The position numbers were made by a program, and so were the translations under genes. A stretch of DNA of 64,000 nucleotides from Zonotrichia leucophrys gambelii. Its lineage: Eukaryota > Chordata > Aves > Passeriformes > Passerellidae. The notes below the pieces were generated by a model. It did not search any database, was not told the origin of the DNA, and saw only the letters and a list, made by a program, of their open reading frames with translations. The stretch lies in the NCBI RefSeq assembly GCF_028769735.1, contig NC_088171.1, positions 125,758,533 to 125,822,532 of the forward strand. Reading direction: 5' to 3'. Positions 39,301 to 50,961 of the stretch are shown one piece after another (within the stretch, counting starts at the first letter, position 1; each line of letters opens with the position of its first letter).

Positions 39301-39465
39301 AATATCCCTCTGCCTCCATTTCTCTATTTTTTGCAGTGAAAGTTATGACTTTTATTTATTCCTACTCAAAATTGTTACAATTATGACTTGACTAGTAATC
39401 ACAGATGACTATGTAGAGCTAAAGGATTATGTAAATATAAACTTTTTTTCTTGTTATTGTGCTGT
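33350..39465. other. Unique AT-rich non-coding sequence
   Basis: No gene or named repeat was recognised in 6 kb. It holds an 18-base A run (34229-34246), an A-rich stretch near 35105-35135 and a perfect AGAATTGC/GCAATTCT foldback at 38861-38878. The longest frames (33354-33701 and 38391-38660, plus) are chance-like and domain-free. Confidence 0.5.
34229..34246. repeat. 18-base poly(A) run
   Basis: An uninterrupted A18 followed by GAAAGAAAAA. No target-site duplication or upstream cDNA-like body was found, so it is treated as a mononucleotide repeat and not a retroposon tail. Confidence 0.85.
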
Positions 39466-39469
39466 TTAA

Positions 39470-39620
39470 TACGTTGTTCTTTCATCCTCCCTGCCATTAA
39501 GCTGCCATCAAATGCAGTTTGTACAATAAACATATTACAGCCTTAATCCATGCTGTTATAACTTTATAAGCCATAATAGTGTATCTTACTGGCTTTATAA
39601 GTATACCTGGGTAGCTAAAT
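39470..39620. promoter_or_regulatory. Possible conserved non-coding block
   Basis: Non-repetitive, balanced sequence with TTTATAAGCC (39562-39571) and a similar CTTTATAAG (39593-39601), which resemble posterior-Hox/CDX-type cores, and AATAAACAT (39525-39533), a forkhead-like word. Composition is ordered compared with the flanks. Support is from motifs only. Confidence 0.25.
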
Positions 39621-39715
39621 TCAAACTCTTTTTCTAATTAAAGTGAAGAGGGCCATAGTTTCCCTTAAGATTTCTGGTTGTTTGTCAGCACAAAGCTTTT
39701 GTGGGGTTAACTCAT

Positions 39716-39841
39716 AAAGTAAAATTTTTTCTTAACACTGTCTTGGGAGCAGCATTCACTCCCAAGTAAGAGCATTTTAAAGTAAAATTTTTTCTTAACA
39801 CTGTCTTGGGAGCAGCATTCACTCCCAAGTAAGAGCATTTT
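39716..39841. repeat. Perfect 63-bp tandem duplication
   Basis: Two directly adjacent copies, 39716-39778 and 39779-39841, are identical over all 63 bases. Each copy contains a perfect hairpin: CTTGGGAG and CTCCCAAG around a nine-base loop (39742-39766 and 39805-39829). Complete identity in otherwise unconstrained DNA suggests a very recent duplication, or an assembly artefact. Confidence 0.98.
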
Positions 39842-39844
39842 CTC

Positions 39845-42800
39845 TATTAAACCCCTAGACCTCCCTTTATGCTTGAGATTAAGCAGAATCTCCTTTCTAC
39901 TGGGGCTAATAATTCCTTTTTATCTAGAGGTAAATGCAACCCAAACACGATAAATACCACAGGCAAAACAATGCAATGCCGGCTTATTTGTATGTTTATA
40001 GCCTCATACAAATGGATAGGTCTGCTCAGTTTTTAATTACTTATGTTATTAAACCTCCCTTTAGAAGGCAAAACAGTTTTTGAAGAAAGAAGCCAATGTT
40101 TAGCATTTCACAGCAAAAAAACCCTTCATCAATCACCTGACCTTTCTCAGCCTGCTTTGAGGTTACTTCAAGGAAAAAAGTCAGTGGGCAAAACTTGGAA
40201 ATCTCAGATGTCTCCCAGTTTTATTCCTAATTCAAGATTTAAGATACTTAGAAAGGTTTCTAAATTCAGCCGACCATTTTCTGTGCAAGCAAAGAGAAAT
40301 GGGAAAAAAAAAGTCAAAAGCATCACAATAAATCTGCAAGACTTTTTCACCCTTTATTTTTAGGTTTCTTTGTTTTGTGGAAGGACGGGGCTTTAAGTTT
40401 TCCTCCTCCCTTTGAGAGGTAAAAACTGAATATGATATCAGCCAGGGAAGCCTCAAAAAGTCTTGGCATGCCCTTTTCTTGTGCTACACTGCTGAAATCC
40501 CTCCTCTGATTCAGAAAAGACCTTCAGTTATCTTCACACCTTGCAGATAACAATTGAAAGGAAGGGAGACCATGAGAATGGAGAACAGAGACAATAATCT
40601 TACTAACAAGGGGTGTAGAAAGAGACAGACCTTCACACTAATATGAAGACTGTTATTAGAGGTATAGTACAGCATTGAGGAGCATGACTAATTTTACCTA
40701 TGGACTATATTCCAGGCAAACTTTCATACAGTTCTCTATGTACATATTAGTCAGCAGAAATCACTAGTCTCAAATTATTCATTTCATCAGATTAGTTTAG
40801 GACTTCATATTTAAAGTAGAAGAGCAGTCATATAGATGCTTTACAAATTCATTAGAATTTCACTCTTACTCATTGGTTTCAAAATTGTCTATCCAGACCA
40901 AAAATGTTCAATTTTATTTCTGCACATATTTGTAGGACACAAGTTATGGTTTTTTGGTCTGCAAGGTGATACTCTTGCTACTTAAATTGTGTATCTGTTG
41001 AAATGCAGGTAATAACCAACCAGAAGCTAATATTTGTTAAGTACTGTTTCTCCTTTCTTTGACCTAAAGGAATTCTCTCAGTGCACGCTTTAACTTAAGG
41101 ATCCTTTAACTGAGAAAAACCCATTAGAGCAGACTGTAGTTAAGTATACTTTTGGCAGCTAAGATGGTGCACGATAGGAGAATCTGCAACACAAATCCCC
41201 ACAGACTTATCCACAAAACTGCTGAAACAATGGAAATTGTGTCATTATGTAGCAATTTGGGCTCTGCTCCAAATGGGAGAATTCCTTTCAAAGCGTGCAT
41301 ACTGCACCTGTATTAAGTTGATAATATTTTAAGTAATTTAGGTGCTTGCTTAAAGTTGCTTGCTCAAAGTTAGCGGTATCACATGAAAAGTGAGAGAAGA
41401 TTAGTGAGAGAAGAAGGAGACATGGACTTTCAAGCTAAAATGAACAGCACAGTGGTAAGAGAGAGCAGGAAAGGAAACTGCTGTGCCAGGGAATGGCCCA
41501 CAGGGAGTTCTCCAGAATCAGCTTTAATTAATGTTCCAGTCCACAACCCTTGTACAAAAGCTGAGATCTGATAGAGATTGCTAATAGCATAATGCTATCC
41601 TTTATCATTTTAACTCAAAGGAATACATCATGAATGAAATGAATGACATAGAAGACTGGAGTAATAGAAACGGCCCAAAGTATCATCGTGTAAAAAGGCA
41701 AGACTGGGAATATATGGTTACTAATGTAATCTCTAATCATAAAGTAGGTAATAGATTACTGAGCAAGAGAGGGACCTTGGGGCAATCCCAGAAAAAATGT
41801 CAGACATGAATATTTTGCAGCTATGGAAAAGACAAGTTTATAACCAGAATTTATCAGATATGTTTTCAACAGAGCGAGGGTATAACTACACAGACCAGCA
41901 AAGCCTCCTGTTAAAGACAATAGCTTTGCTTAGGAAATGTGATTTCAAATGGGAATAAGGGCAGACAAGGGCTGCAAAACTGGTTATAGGGATGCAGAAC
42001 TTTTGATACCCAGTGAGTGTGAAAGGCATTGCTTCATTCAGCCAAACCGGAGGCTGTGGAGGGAAAGAAGTGCTCTGTATAGTTAGAAGGCTATATGTGA
42101 ACTCTAAGGAAATTACAAAAAATAAAAATAAAAGGAAACAAAACCATATATGCTTTCTGAGCTGTACAAAAAGTATACTTAAAATGGCACAGAATAATTT
42201 CTGATGGGAATTTGGATACTGGGTTTCAGGAAATACAGAAGAGAAGGAAGAAAAAAACAAACCTAATGCTCCCACAGTGCTACAGCTGCCACCTGCAAGA
42301 GATGGCACTTGTTTTCTCTTGTGACCAGCAGGAAGTTGGGTGTACTCTGGGGGGGCAGACATTTTCATCTCAATGTGAGAACAAGTAGGTGGTTACTTGA
42401 TCAACAGGTGACAAAATTAATTATAATACATATCCCGTGGGTTAGTTTCTTGTATGTTTTAATACGGATTGAGAAGAAATTTCTGTGGAGATCAATCAGG
42501 TTAAGACTTAAACTTCTTATTTGCTTCTCTCCTGGTATGAAACATGAGATGTTTTCATAGGTTTTGCCAGTTGGAGATACTGCACTGTAGCAAAAGTGAA
42601 AGATGGTCACAGGCCTAAAAGCCAAATATGGCAAGATGATCCTGGCATGACCAGACTAATGTCTGGAAATGTCTGTAAATTTAAGGCAGTCTCTACAAAA
42701 GAAAATAGTCCATTAAGGTTTCAGTGCCCTCTACAGAAAAACAAGCCTCTAAAGTTGTTCCTTTCTACACACTTTTAGCTGGTAAATTTATTTCTCAGTG

Positions 42801-42880
42801 ACAGATAACTTCCTCAGACATGAAAGTCAATGTCAAAAAATGCCATTTGAAATTTTTAAGAGTCCATTATAACTGCCTTT
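39845..42880. other. Unique non-coding sequence
   Basis: No gene or repeat family was recognised. The longest open frame of the window lies here (41886-42368, minus, 160 codons). It is hydrophobic and Phe/Ser-rich and has no domain. AGTGAGAGAAGATT is duplicated in tandem at 41389-41416. Confidence 0.5.
41389..41416. repeat. 14-bp tandem duplication
   Basis: AGTGAGAGAAGATT is followed by AGTGAGAGAAGAAG, identical over 12 bases. Confidence 0.8.
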
Positions 42881-42884
42881 TAAG

Positions 42885-43070
42885 TTTCCTTGATTAGCAC
42901 AGAAAATATGGAACAGCTATTAAACTGCTGTTCCCCTAATAAACATTAATTATAAGACAGCAGGTGATTAATCACTGATAATGAGCTATAGATGACTTTT
43001 AATGGTCAGCTAATAGTGTCATGGGCCTTTAATGCTGAAAATAATTAAAATTAATATCAGATTGTATGGT
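42885..43070. promoter_or_regulatory. Candidate conserved non-coding element (homeodomain-rich)
   Basis: The block contains repeated TAAT/ATTA cores in varied context: TTGATTAGCAC (42890-42900), AACATTAATTATAAG, GGTGATTAATCACTG (42963-42977, itself a near-palindrome) and AATAATTAAAATTAATATC. It is free of simple repeats and denser in such sites than the flanks. The GTGATTAATCAC core (42964-42975) is a perfect 12-base palindrome like dimeric HNF1/homeodomain sites. Enhancer function is inferred. Confidence 0.35.
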
Positions 43071-43074
43071 GAAT

Positions 43075-44200
43075 ACACATGCTAAAATATGCTTACAGTT
43101 CAAAAAGCAGAAAACCAAATATAGAAGGAATATCTTTCCCTGTGACCATGACACTTTCTAGCTCAGTGCACTAGGCACGTGCAGGAGGGGAAACATTAAT
43201 TATTGGTTTAAGGACCGTTTTAGACAGAGCTTGGATTTGGATTATAATTTACAGCTGTTGTTTCTCCCACCCCATGTGAAAGTCCTAACCAGCATTTTGC
43301 ATTTTATTCTCCTTTGTTGTTGATCCTGGCACAAGAAATCTTGAATTATAGCATGGAGAGTGAATCCATAATGTCAAAGAAATATTTTCCATCACTTCTC
43401 CACTTCTGAAACAACCTATAGATTATTACTAAGGCACTCCCGTGAAAATAAAGATGTGACTTGCAGTCTCTCCCTGGTTGAAGATAATATTAATCCTGGC
43501 CTTTCCTTCCTAGATTGGCATAAGTGGTGCTGCTCTGTAAGGTTCAGTCTCTAGGGAGGGAAGAGCAGTTCTTTAACTGAAAGAGAGTTACAGCCCTGAA
43601 AGAAGATCCAAAACCATCAACATTTTGCACCTTATAATGAAACTTGCTTGTTTTCCCTTCCAATCCTACTGGGTCATGTCAATATTCTGGCATTCACTTG
43701 CCTTCCTGCTGGGAACCAAACTCTCCCCTGTACTTCTGGAAAGTTCTCTCTAGCCCGAGAGGTGCTCAGCACAGATTGCTTTGCTTCTTTAAAGCTTCTT
43801 TTTCTCCCAGGACAGGTCTAAGCTTTGTGTCCAAACAGGTTTTATCCATACTGAATAGTTCCTTCAATATTTTGTATCCCATACTGCGTTAGACATTGTT
43901 GGGAATATGTTAATTTGCCATGTCGGAAAGTGCATGAATGACCGTACAGCACAGGCAAATATCGGATGGGGCTTGACCCCATGTCCTGCCTCTCTTCACT
44001 TTCTATTGCAGTTAAAGTCTTTGGTACCTAACTTCTGTCAGTGCAGATTCTGGAATGTATTCTATGTATAGGGTTTACCAGGATGGTAGCAAAACATTTC
44101 TTTTAAGGAGCCTCTTCCATATTAGTGGACAAATTAAGAATTCTAATATTACAGCCATATAAAAAATCTGATGGTTATGAAATTCAAAATAATTTGGGGA
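43075..44200. other. Unique non-coding sequence
   Basis: Nothing was recognised. Confidence 0.5.
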
Positions 44201-44218
44201 ATAAAATTTTCTAAATTT

Positions 44219-44312
44219 TTGATGGGGTTTTGTGTTGCTTTTTTGGTTTTGACTTTGTTTTTGGTTTTTTTTAATTTTGTTTTTGTTTTTGTCTTTCGTG
44301 GTTTTTTGGTAT
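44219..44312. repeat. T/G-rich low-complexity tract
   Basis: The plus strand is nearly all T and G, with repeated GTTTTTG and GGTTTT words. It is a simple degenerate repeat. Confidence 0.8.
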
Positions 44313-44807
44313 GTAAAAGCTATCAATGACTACTGGGTATAAATGTCAAAAGCAAAATAATCAGTTCACCAAGATGGGAACAGATGTGAGTTCAATGTCA
44401 AAATAATCTTGGTTTTGCAATAATTTTTGTACTTTACACTGTCCTTTTCTATTTTTTTTTTCAGTACCTATCAATATACCATGTTGTTTTGCCATGTATT
44501 AAATCCTCATCAGTCAAACATTTACACAGGTTAACAGCTTTACAAATGTCACCAGAGAAAATTAAGCTAATTGGTCTGCCCACATGAGTAGTTGCTTTTA
44601 TTTGCAAGCTTTTCTGAGAGCTCACGTGAGATTGTAAGGTCTTGGCACATGATGCAGCAATCATGAAAATTTGAGCTTTATTCTAAATTTACACCAGGGT
44701 TATTCCTTCACATTGCTGGTGGAGCTAATTTCACTTTGCTTCTTGAATTAGCAAAATAGTCTTAGTAATTGTAAATGAGCTACTTGAAAAGGTCATAGAA
44801 ATTAATT

Positions 44808-44980
44808 GAGGAAGGGGAAGGGAAAGACAAAATAGAAAATCTAGGACAAGAAATACAAGGAAGAAGAAGAGAAGAAGCAGGAATGAAGAAGAAAAACATT
44901 AAGAAAATACAGAAGCATAAGAGATGGTAGGAAAGGCATAACACAAAACCAGGAAAAAACAGATGTAGAAATATAACATC
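44808..44980. other. Purine-rich tract
   Basis: The plus strand is strongly A/G-rich for about 170 bases, with GAAGAAGAAGAG-type runs. It is strand-asymmetric like the 22.2-22.6 kb tract. A 70-codon frame on the other strand is a by-product. Confidence 0.65.
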
Positions 44981-44984
44981 AACA

Positions 44985-46435
44985 GAAATCACTTTTCACA
45001 TTGTTGTGGATTGAATTCCTCTGCTTTTTTTTTTCTTGTTGTTTGTTTGTTTTATGGATTTTGTATTTTCAATGGATTTTTATATCTCAAAGGATTAAAA
45101 TAAAAAAAAGGTAAATTAAATATTTTTTTAGAGTTAAATATCACTATTCAAATTACAGTGTTCACAGTTTCAGCTGCTGTCCTGAAAGTAAGTCAAATTA
45201 TTAAATTCTAATCTTGTATTTCAATATGCCCTGACAATGTCGGATGATAAAACTCTAGCAATAAAAAAAGGAGGAATTTTTTCATAGTTGAACATGAATG
45301 ACAGAAAATCAATTATGACCTTCCTTCAGCAAAGGTACAATTTTTAAGGCTGAATATTTGACAATATATCTATTATTATTATTGCTATTAAAAATTTATG
45401 TAATTTTTATAAATTAAAAATTATTCCTTACAAAGACATATGGGAAATCTGAAGTTTTCAGGAAAATTTATGAACATTCATATGAACTTGTTGCCAGATT
45501 TTTGATAGCACATAAGCCCATAAACCCATGTTTCTAACTTTTTGCAGTCATTAAAGAGCAAAAGACAGATTTTGGAAGAGTTACACTGTCAAACACCCAA
45601 ATTCCAGAACAGAAAATTACACTCTGCTTATTGACAATTGCCTCTTCTATTTCAAACATCAAGGCCTGTTTTTTACCTGCTGTCCTAGTTATTAGGCTTG
45701 TGGCTAACCTGCACCATGTTGCTAAATCCATCACATGCTTATCTACCTTGCTGAATTGTCACCCTGATCATTTATTAACTCTGTTAAGGAAGTGTGCTGG
45801 TTTTAATCAGTGTGATGGCAATTTGACTTCTGTACAGAATACAAGAAAGTATTACAAATAAGATCCAGACCAGAATTTCGAAAGCTAATCATTCAGGAAA
45901 ATGACACTCTAGGTTTCTTGTGTTAATTAGTTCTCTGTCTCAATGCACATTTCTTGTATGCTGTAAAACACATTTAAATCAGAGGACACTCTTCCATTGA
46001 ACAGTTGAGTACTTGCATAGTTTTAGTCACATGCAAAACCTAATCATCTCTGAGCTGCTGATATACAAATTGCATTTTTTATTTATAAAGGGGAAGGAAG
46101 CTTAAATTACTTGATTGGTCTTCTGCCAACACTGAAGCTGGAGAAGATTTAAAATTATGTTGAATCATTTCACAAATACCTTAATTGCAAAGGCAAGTGA
46201 TTAGAGCATCCTTAACTCTTTTTAAAGACAGTCATGTTGAAACAGAACCTAAGTCTTATCAAGTAATAAGGTGAATGTCAGTGGAAAAGATAATGTGTAT
46301 GTGCAAGATGATACTGTAATCAGCAATCCCAGAGCTCAAGAAGCAGCAGCTACAGTGGCTCATGAAAGCATTGTGGGTTCCTGCAGGAGAAATGGCAAAG
46401 TACAGCAAGATCATTGCCTTTTCAGTAATAGGGCT
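44985..46435. other. Unique AT-rich non-coding sequence
   Basis: No gene was recognised. A short TATTATT run lies near 45371-45383. The region 45560-45860 is slightly more complex, with frames open on both strands, but has no recognisable protein. Confidence 0.5.
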
Positions 46436-46439
46436 GCAA

Positions 46440-46545
46440 TTAGGACAGGATTGCTTTTTCCTTGTTTTGCCCCGTAATTACATATAACAGCCTTGATAAG
46501 ATTAAATGCTGTGATAAATTCTGCATTTTTGCTTAGCTGAAAATA
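46440..46545. promoter_or_regulatory. Possible conserved non-coding block with GATA cores
   Basis: It contains CGTAATTACAT (46472-46482), CTTGATAAGATTAAATG (46493-46509) and TGTGATAAATTC (46512-46523): two GATAA words beside homeodomain-like cores in non-repetitive sequence. It is suggestive of an enhancer but unproven. Confidence 0.22.
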
Positions 46546-46804
46546 CGAACTGTATGTGTTTTTAGATAACCAGATAATTTAAAATCTCATCATCAAGCTC
46601 ATTTGTCAGGATTTATTCAAAGATTGAAATCAGTCAGATTCTGTTTCATGTTCAGGCATATCATTTTTGCAGTGGAAAGAGATATAATGCTTCCATAGCA
46701 ACACATTAAACACATCAAGTCACTGCCTTGAGAGCTACTGACATTAACATGAATTAACAGTTTAACATGAATTCCCAACTATTTGTATGAAAAAAGGTTG
46801 CTTC

Positions 46805-46838
<34 letters not shown>
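46805..46838. repeat. (AT)5(GT)12 microsatellite
   Basis: Five AT units (46805-46814) are followed by twelve uninterrupted GT units (46815-46838). Alternating purine-pyrimidine DNA of this kind can adopt a Z conformation and is usually length-polymorphic. Confidence 0.97.
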
Positions 46839-46844
46839 AAACAT

Positions 46845-47960
46845 GCAAGTACATCTGGTATTTCTCATTGAAGATTAAGCAGAAATTACTCTATATACCA
46901 GTGAAGCTAAAGACAACCCCCTCCTGTCTCACATTTTGTACAAGATCTATTAATAGATGGACACTTAATAGCTGTACAAGTGTATCTTAATGAACCTTAG
47001 GATGGTATAGCTTTCCTTGTAATTGCTGACAACTATGTTGCTTTATGTTTAAGATCATGCATGCTTATCAGAGATGGCATTGACTTGTACTTGTTCTGTT
47101 TATTGATTACTTAATTAGTTTCCAAGATAGCTAATCAGGGACAAATTCAAGTGTTTAAGCATCTCTTGCTGTGTCTCACTTTGAGCACAAAATGGTGGAG
47201 CATCTGATTTACTTGGAGAAATAAATTAACCTCACTGAACTGAGCTAGTTTAAATCATGATATAGGGTACAAAGTTGGTACAATAATACAAAAGCAATGT
47301 GGGGGAAGCTGGTATGCTGTCTCATCCTCCAAAAACTTATGGGAAAGAAGGCTTTATCCGCTTCCCAAATGATAATGCGAAGATCATTTTTCCTTTTTCT
47401 TCCACACAGTTGTTTACCAAATGTAGCCTTTAACAGTCAGGATAAGAAGCTTTTTGCTCACAACAACAACCTCTAGGGATTTCTCTGTCACAGAAATAAA
47501 ATCAAGCAAATGTCAACATTCTTAGTAGCAAACATTGTACATCACAGTTGAAACTGTGTCTATAATTGACTGTGGAGGGTGGTATCTGTCTCAAAGAATT
47601 AAACATTGAGCCTAAGCTCACACAGTGTTTTGTTTTGACAAACCCAGAAGTATTTGTCTGTAATTTGCTATTTTAAAGTCATATTGAGTGTCTATCTTTA
47701 ATAAAATTTCAGAAAATATTCAAACTAATTTTTTTTTTTAACTTAAAAACTTGACATTAAACGTGTAGGTTTTCTGAGAGACTGTGTTCCTTAGTTAATT
47801 GTTCAGCACACTTGACGCATATTCACGTTATTTGGGCTTATTAAATCTGCTTTATAAAGCAAAAGGCTTGGAGTAAAAAACAATTTTTCTCAGGTTTTAA
47901 TGAGGTATTTGATGTTATTACAAGAAAGAACTTCTGCAGCTGCATAAGTTTTAATGCAGA
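46845..47960. other. Unique AT-rich non-coding sequence
   Basis: Nothing was recognised. Confidence 0.55.
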
Positions 47961-47965
47961 ACTCA

Positions 47966-48150
47966 TCATAGAATCAAAGAATCCTAGAATGGTTTGGGTT
48001 GGAAGAGGACCTTGAAGATCATCCAGTTCCAACCTCCCTGCCACAGACAGGGACAGCTCCCACTGGACCTGCTCCCACTTGCTCAGAGCCCCATCCAATC
48101 TGATCTTGAATTCCTGCCTTCCTGTGGCCTCTGACAGTTTTACCAGGTGT
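47966..48150 (-). mobile_element. CR1 LINE 3' end fragment
   Basis: On the minus strand this is the 3' end of a CR1 element. The plus strand starts with three degenerate copies of the terminal octamer, TCATAGAA, TCAAAGAA and TCCTAGAA (47966-47989). Then come GGTTTGGGTTGGAAGAGGACC and ATCCAGTTCCAACC, followed by CAGAGCCCCATCCAATCTG. The octamer array is diagnostic of CR1. The fragment is strongly 5'-truncated and fades out after about 48120-48180. The wording resembles the CR1-J-like group of passerines as I remember it; the subfamily is not certain. Confidence 0.9.
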
Positions 48151-48184
48151 TCAATGTACTTCTAACAATTCCTTTTGAGAGATG

Positions 48185-50150
48185 ATCAGAAAAACACAGC
48201 ACATTAGCAGGGATCTGTCCAAGATAACACATTTTTTTAGCCTTTTTCCCAGTATAGACTGAAGAGTCCAGTACTCAGGAGTATGTCTTTATTATCTGAG
48301 AAACTGCTCTGCTATGATACCCACAGCTGTTTAATATGAGAACAGAGCAACAGTGCTCAAGGCTGCTATTGTATCTTGTAGGCAAGAGAGACAATAAGAT
48401 TTGCTTGGCAATCAGTCTCACACTTAAAGGACACCAAACCAAGACTAAACTAAGCCAGTGGAGAAGAAAAGTGGGGGAAAATGGAAGAAAAAAATTCTGA
48501 AAATCTTTACAAAAAATAATGTGGTGGAAGTGAGACTTTGAAGTAAGGAATATTTTAACTGTTGCCATAAAATCTATATATCTTATTTACTCTCAACAAA
48601 TATACCAGCCTGTGGTTAACAGACACAGATATATGATTTCTTTTTTTTTTTTTTCTAATGCATCATGCAAGCTTATATGTTATTTAGTAATAGTGGATTG
48701 CTACTAAAATATTGATTCCTATGTTAATCACTATTTCAAAAAATAACAAACTTATAAGAAAGCATGCCTAAATCTAGTGCTTGAAAGAAGCTCTGCCTTT
48801 TGATTACCACTCACCAGTATTTTGCCTAATATTCTGAAATCAGAATGTATCAATAAAATTAATGATTTTGAAACTCCTTAAGTTGAGTAACGACATTTTT
48901 TTGATGAGTCTGACTTTTCCTGGATTATTTTTGCTGCTGAAACCAGTAAGTTAATTCAGACTTTGTGTTTGCATGGAAACAATTGAAATTTTTTATAGTA
49001 TTCCTATTAAAATACATAACAGGATAGATAACTCCTATGTATGGTTAATTTTATACTTTAACAAATCTAGGGATTATTTTATTGTTTTAAATCAAATTCC
49101 ATATAAGAAATTTATTAAACTGAATTCAGCAGCTCTTAGAATAAAAATGTTTGGCCATTTTTATTTACCTACAACAGCAACAAAAATGAAGTTAAGGTGC
49201 TTCCAGTGATAACCTCTAGTGGCTTGATTTCTTCTTCTACTCCTTCTTTAAAATGAACAAGCATAATAATTTCAAAAATATTGAATTTTAATTCAAATAA
49301 ACAGAATATGGAATGTGGACCAAAAGTAATTCACTAAATACTACCATTACACTGGTTTTTAAGCTGGTTTCTTACAATTTCAAGAGAATCATTACCCTAT
49401 AACTAGAAGAAGAGGAAGATATTCTTAAAATCGTATCTTTGAAGAGACTGAAAATGAAGCATCTCCCAAAGAAAAGCAAAATATATGTTGATTTTTCAAC
49501 ACAGTAATCTGCTAAAAATTTTATTGATAAAACACAGAACACAGAAACATGATGGCATTGAAGTATGGCTAAGAAAAAGAAATAATGTGGAAACTTTAGC
49601 TGCTAATAGAATCAGAAAATTGGAAGAGTGCAGGATTTGTTTTTTAGGTATTTATATAACTTGCATAGCTAGGTCTTGCAGTAATTTGAGGGCACATAAT
49701 ATAATAGTCACTGCAGAGTCATTATAATCCTCTTGCAAACCCTAACTATAGACCAAAATATTAAAAATGACTTGTGGTAATCATTTGTTCTTCCAAGTCT
49801 ACACTGCATATGGAGCATCATTTACTGTCAACATCAGGAGATTTCCGAACACAGTAAGAGACCACATATTATCACGAGGCTGTCCAAAAGCTATTGGATC
49901 TAAAGGATTAATTTAATGAGTCTACTTGTAGTAAACTCAGGTTCCAGCTCTGAATAAAGCAAATCTAGATACAAGGAGAGTTTCAAAAAATTCCAAGTAG
50001 CAACTGGGATGTAGATGAACATTTCATCATTTTATTGCTGTGGCTCAACAGCTATTTTCCAGAAAGACGTCTATCATGGTGCCATGAACATAAATTTTGA
50101 TTGTGGAATGAGAAAAATCAAAAAAAATCAAAACTCTTCCTAGCTTCTAA
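48185..50150. other. Unique AT-rich non-coding sequence
   Basis: No gene was recognised. A T-rich run lies at 48641-48654. The small open frames lack domains. Confidence 0.55.
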
Positions 50151-50154
50151 AAGA

Positions 50155-50415
50155 TCTTAGTGATCAGCATTTAATGCAATTCCATACTTGCCAGGTGAGA
50201 CACACTGAAGTGTCAACATGAAAAGAAAAATCTCATTCCCTGCTTCAATCTGCTTAACAAGCAATGCAGGGTCAGCAGAATTAGTGTTTGTGTACAGGAG
50301 GTCCTGAGGCTGCTCCAGCTCCACCTGAGGGCTGCTCAGCAGCTGCTGCTCAGAGGATCCCACAGCACACCACTGATGCTGCTTAAACAGCATTAACTTT
50401 ACATTAACCATGCAT
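50155..50415. other. Slightly GC-richer block, open on the minus strand
   Basis: An 84-codon minus-strand frame (50157-50411) has a balanced amino-acid mix with Gln, Glu and Asp, unlike the hydrophobic chance frames elsewhere. It includes CTGCTC/CAGCTG-type words at 50331-50352. No protein family was recognised. The frame ends in ordinary stops with no clear splice sites. It could be a decayed coding fragment or chance. Confidence 0.2.
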
Positions 50416-50419
50416 TGGG

Positions 50420-50955
50420 CTGTGCTTAAAATATGATGCTGCAGAGAAAAACTGATTTTTGGCTGTTAAAGCCCTCTCCTCCTTTATGCTGAGAAAGCTC
50501 AGCCGAATACCCACGGAGATGCTTCTGAGGTCTATTAAGAAGAAACAGCGTGGAGCTTGCAGTCGCATCAAAGATACTGTATCAGATCAGTGCCACATGA
50601 CAAATTACCACAGTCTTAAATGGTGAGAGAAAAACAGTGTGAATAAGGGAGGCAGATATAATTAATGTTTCCACTTTAATAGGTATCATTTGGAGAATTT
50701 TAGTTTCACAGTAGGTAAGTAGCTTAAAGAAATACTTCTACTGGGTATTATGTTTTGGTGTTGATTCACAGACAGCTGTTTGATAAATAAAGTTCCAGCA
50801 TTGATAATGGTATTCAAAAGTATGAATATGCCACATCTGATCTTTTTTACTTGTCAGACAACTATTTTTCTATGTGTTATGCTCACTGACTTTTGAAAAG
50901 CTGTTGGTTTCTGTGGAGTTCAACTAACATCGAGCTTCTTGAGAGTATGTTAGAG
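50420..50955. other. Unique non-coding sequence
   Basis: Nothing was recognised. Confidence 0.5.
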
Positions 50956-50961
50956 TTTGAG

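Noticed and set aside
41886..42368. 160-codon minus-strand frame, the longest in the window
   Set aside because: Hydrophobic and Phe/Ser-rich, with no recognised domain or promoter/splice context. A frame this long is expected occasionally in 64 kb read in six frames.
50157..50411. 84-codon minus-strand frame with balanced composition
   Set aside because: No recognisable protein and no convincing splice sites. Kept only as a low-confidence block.
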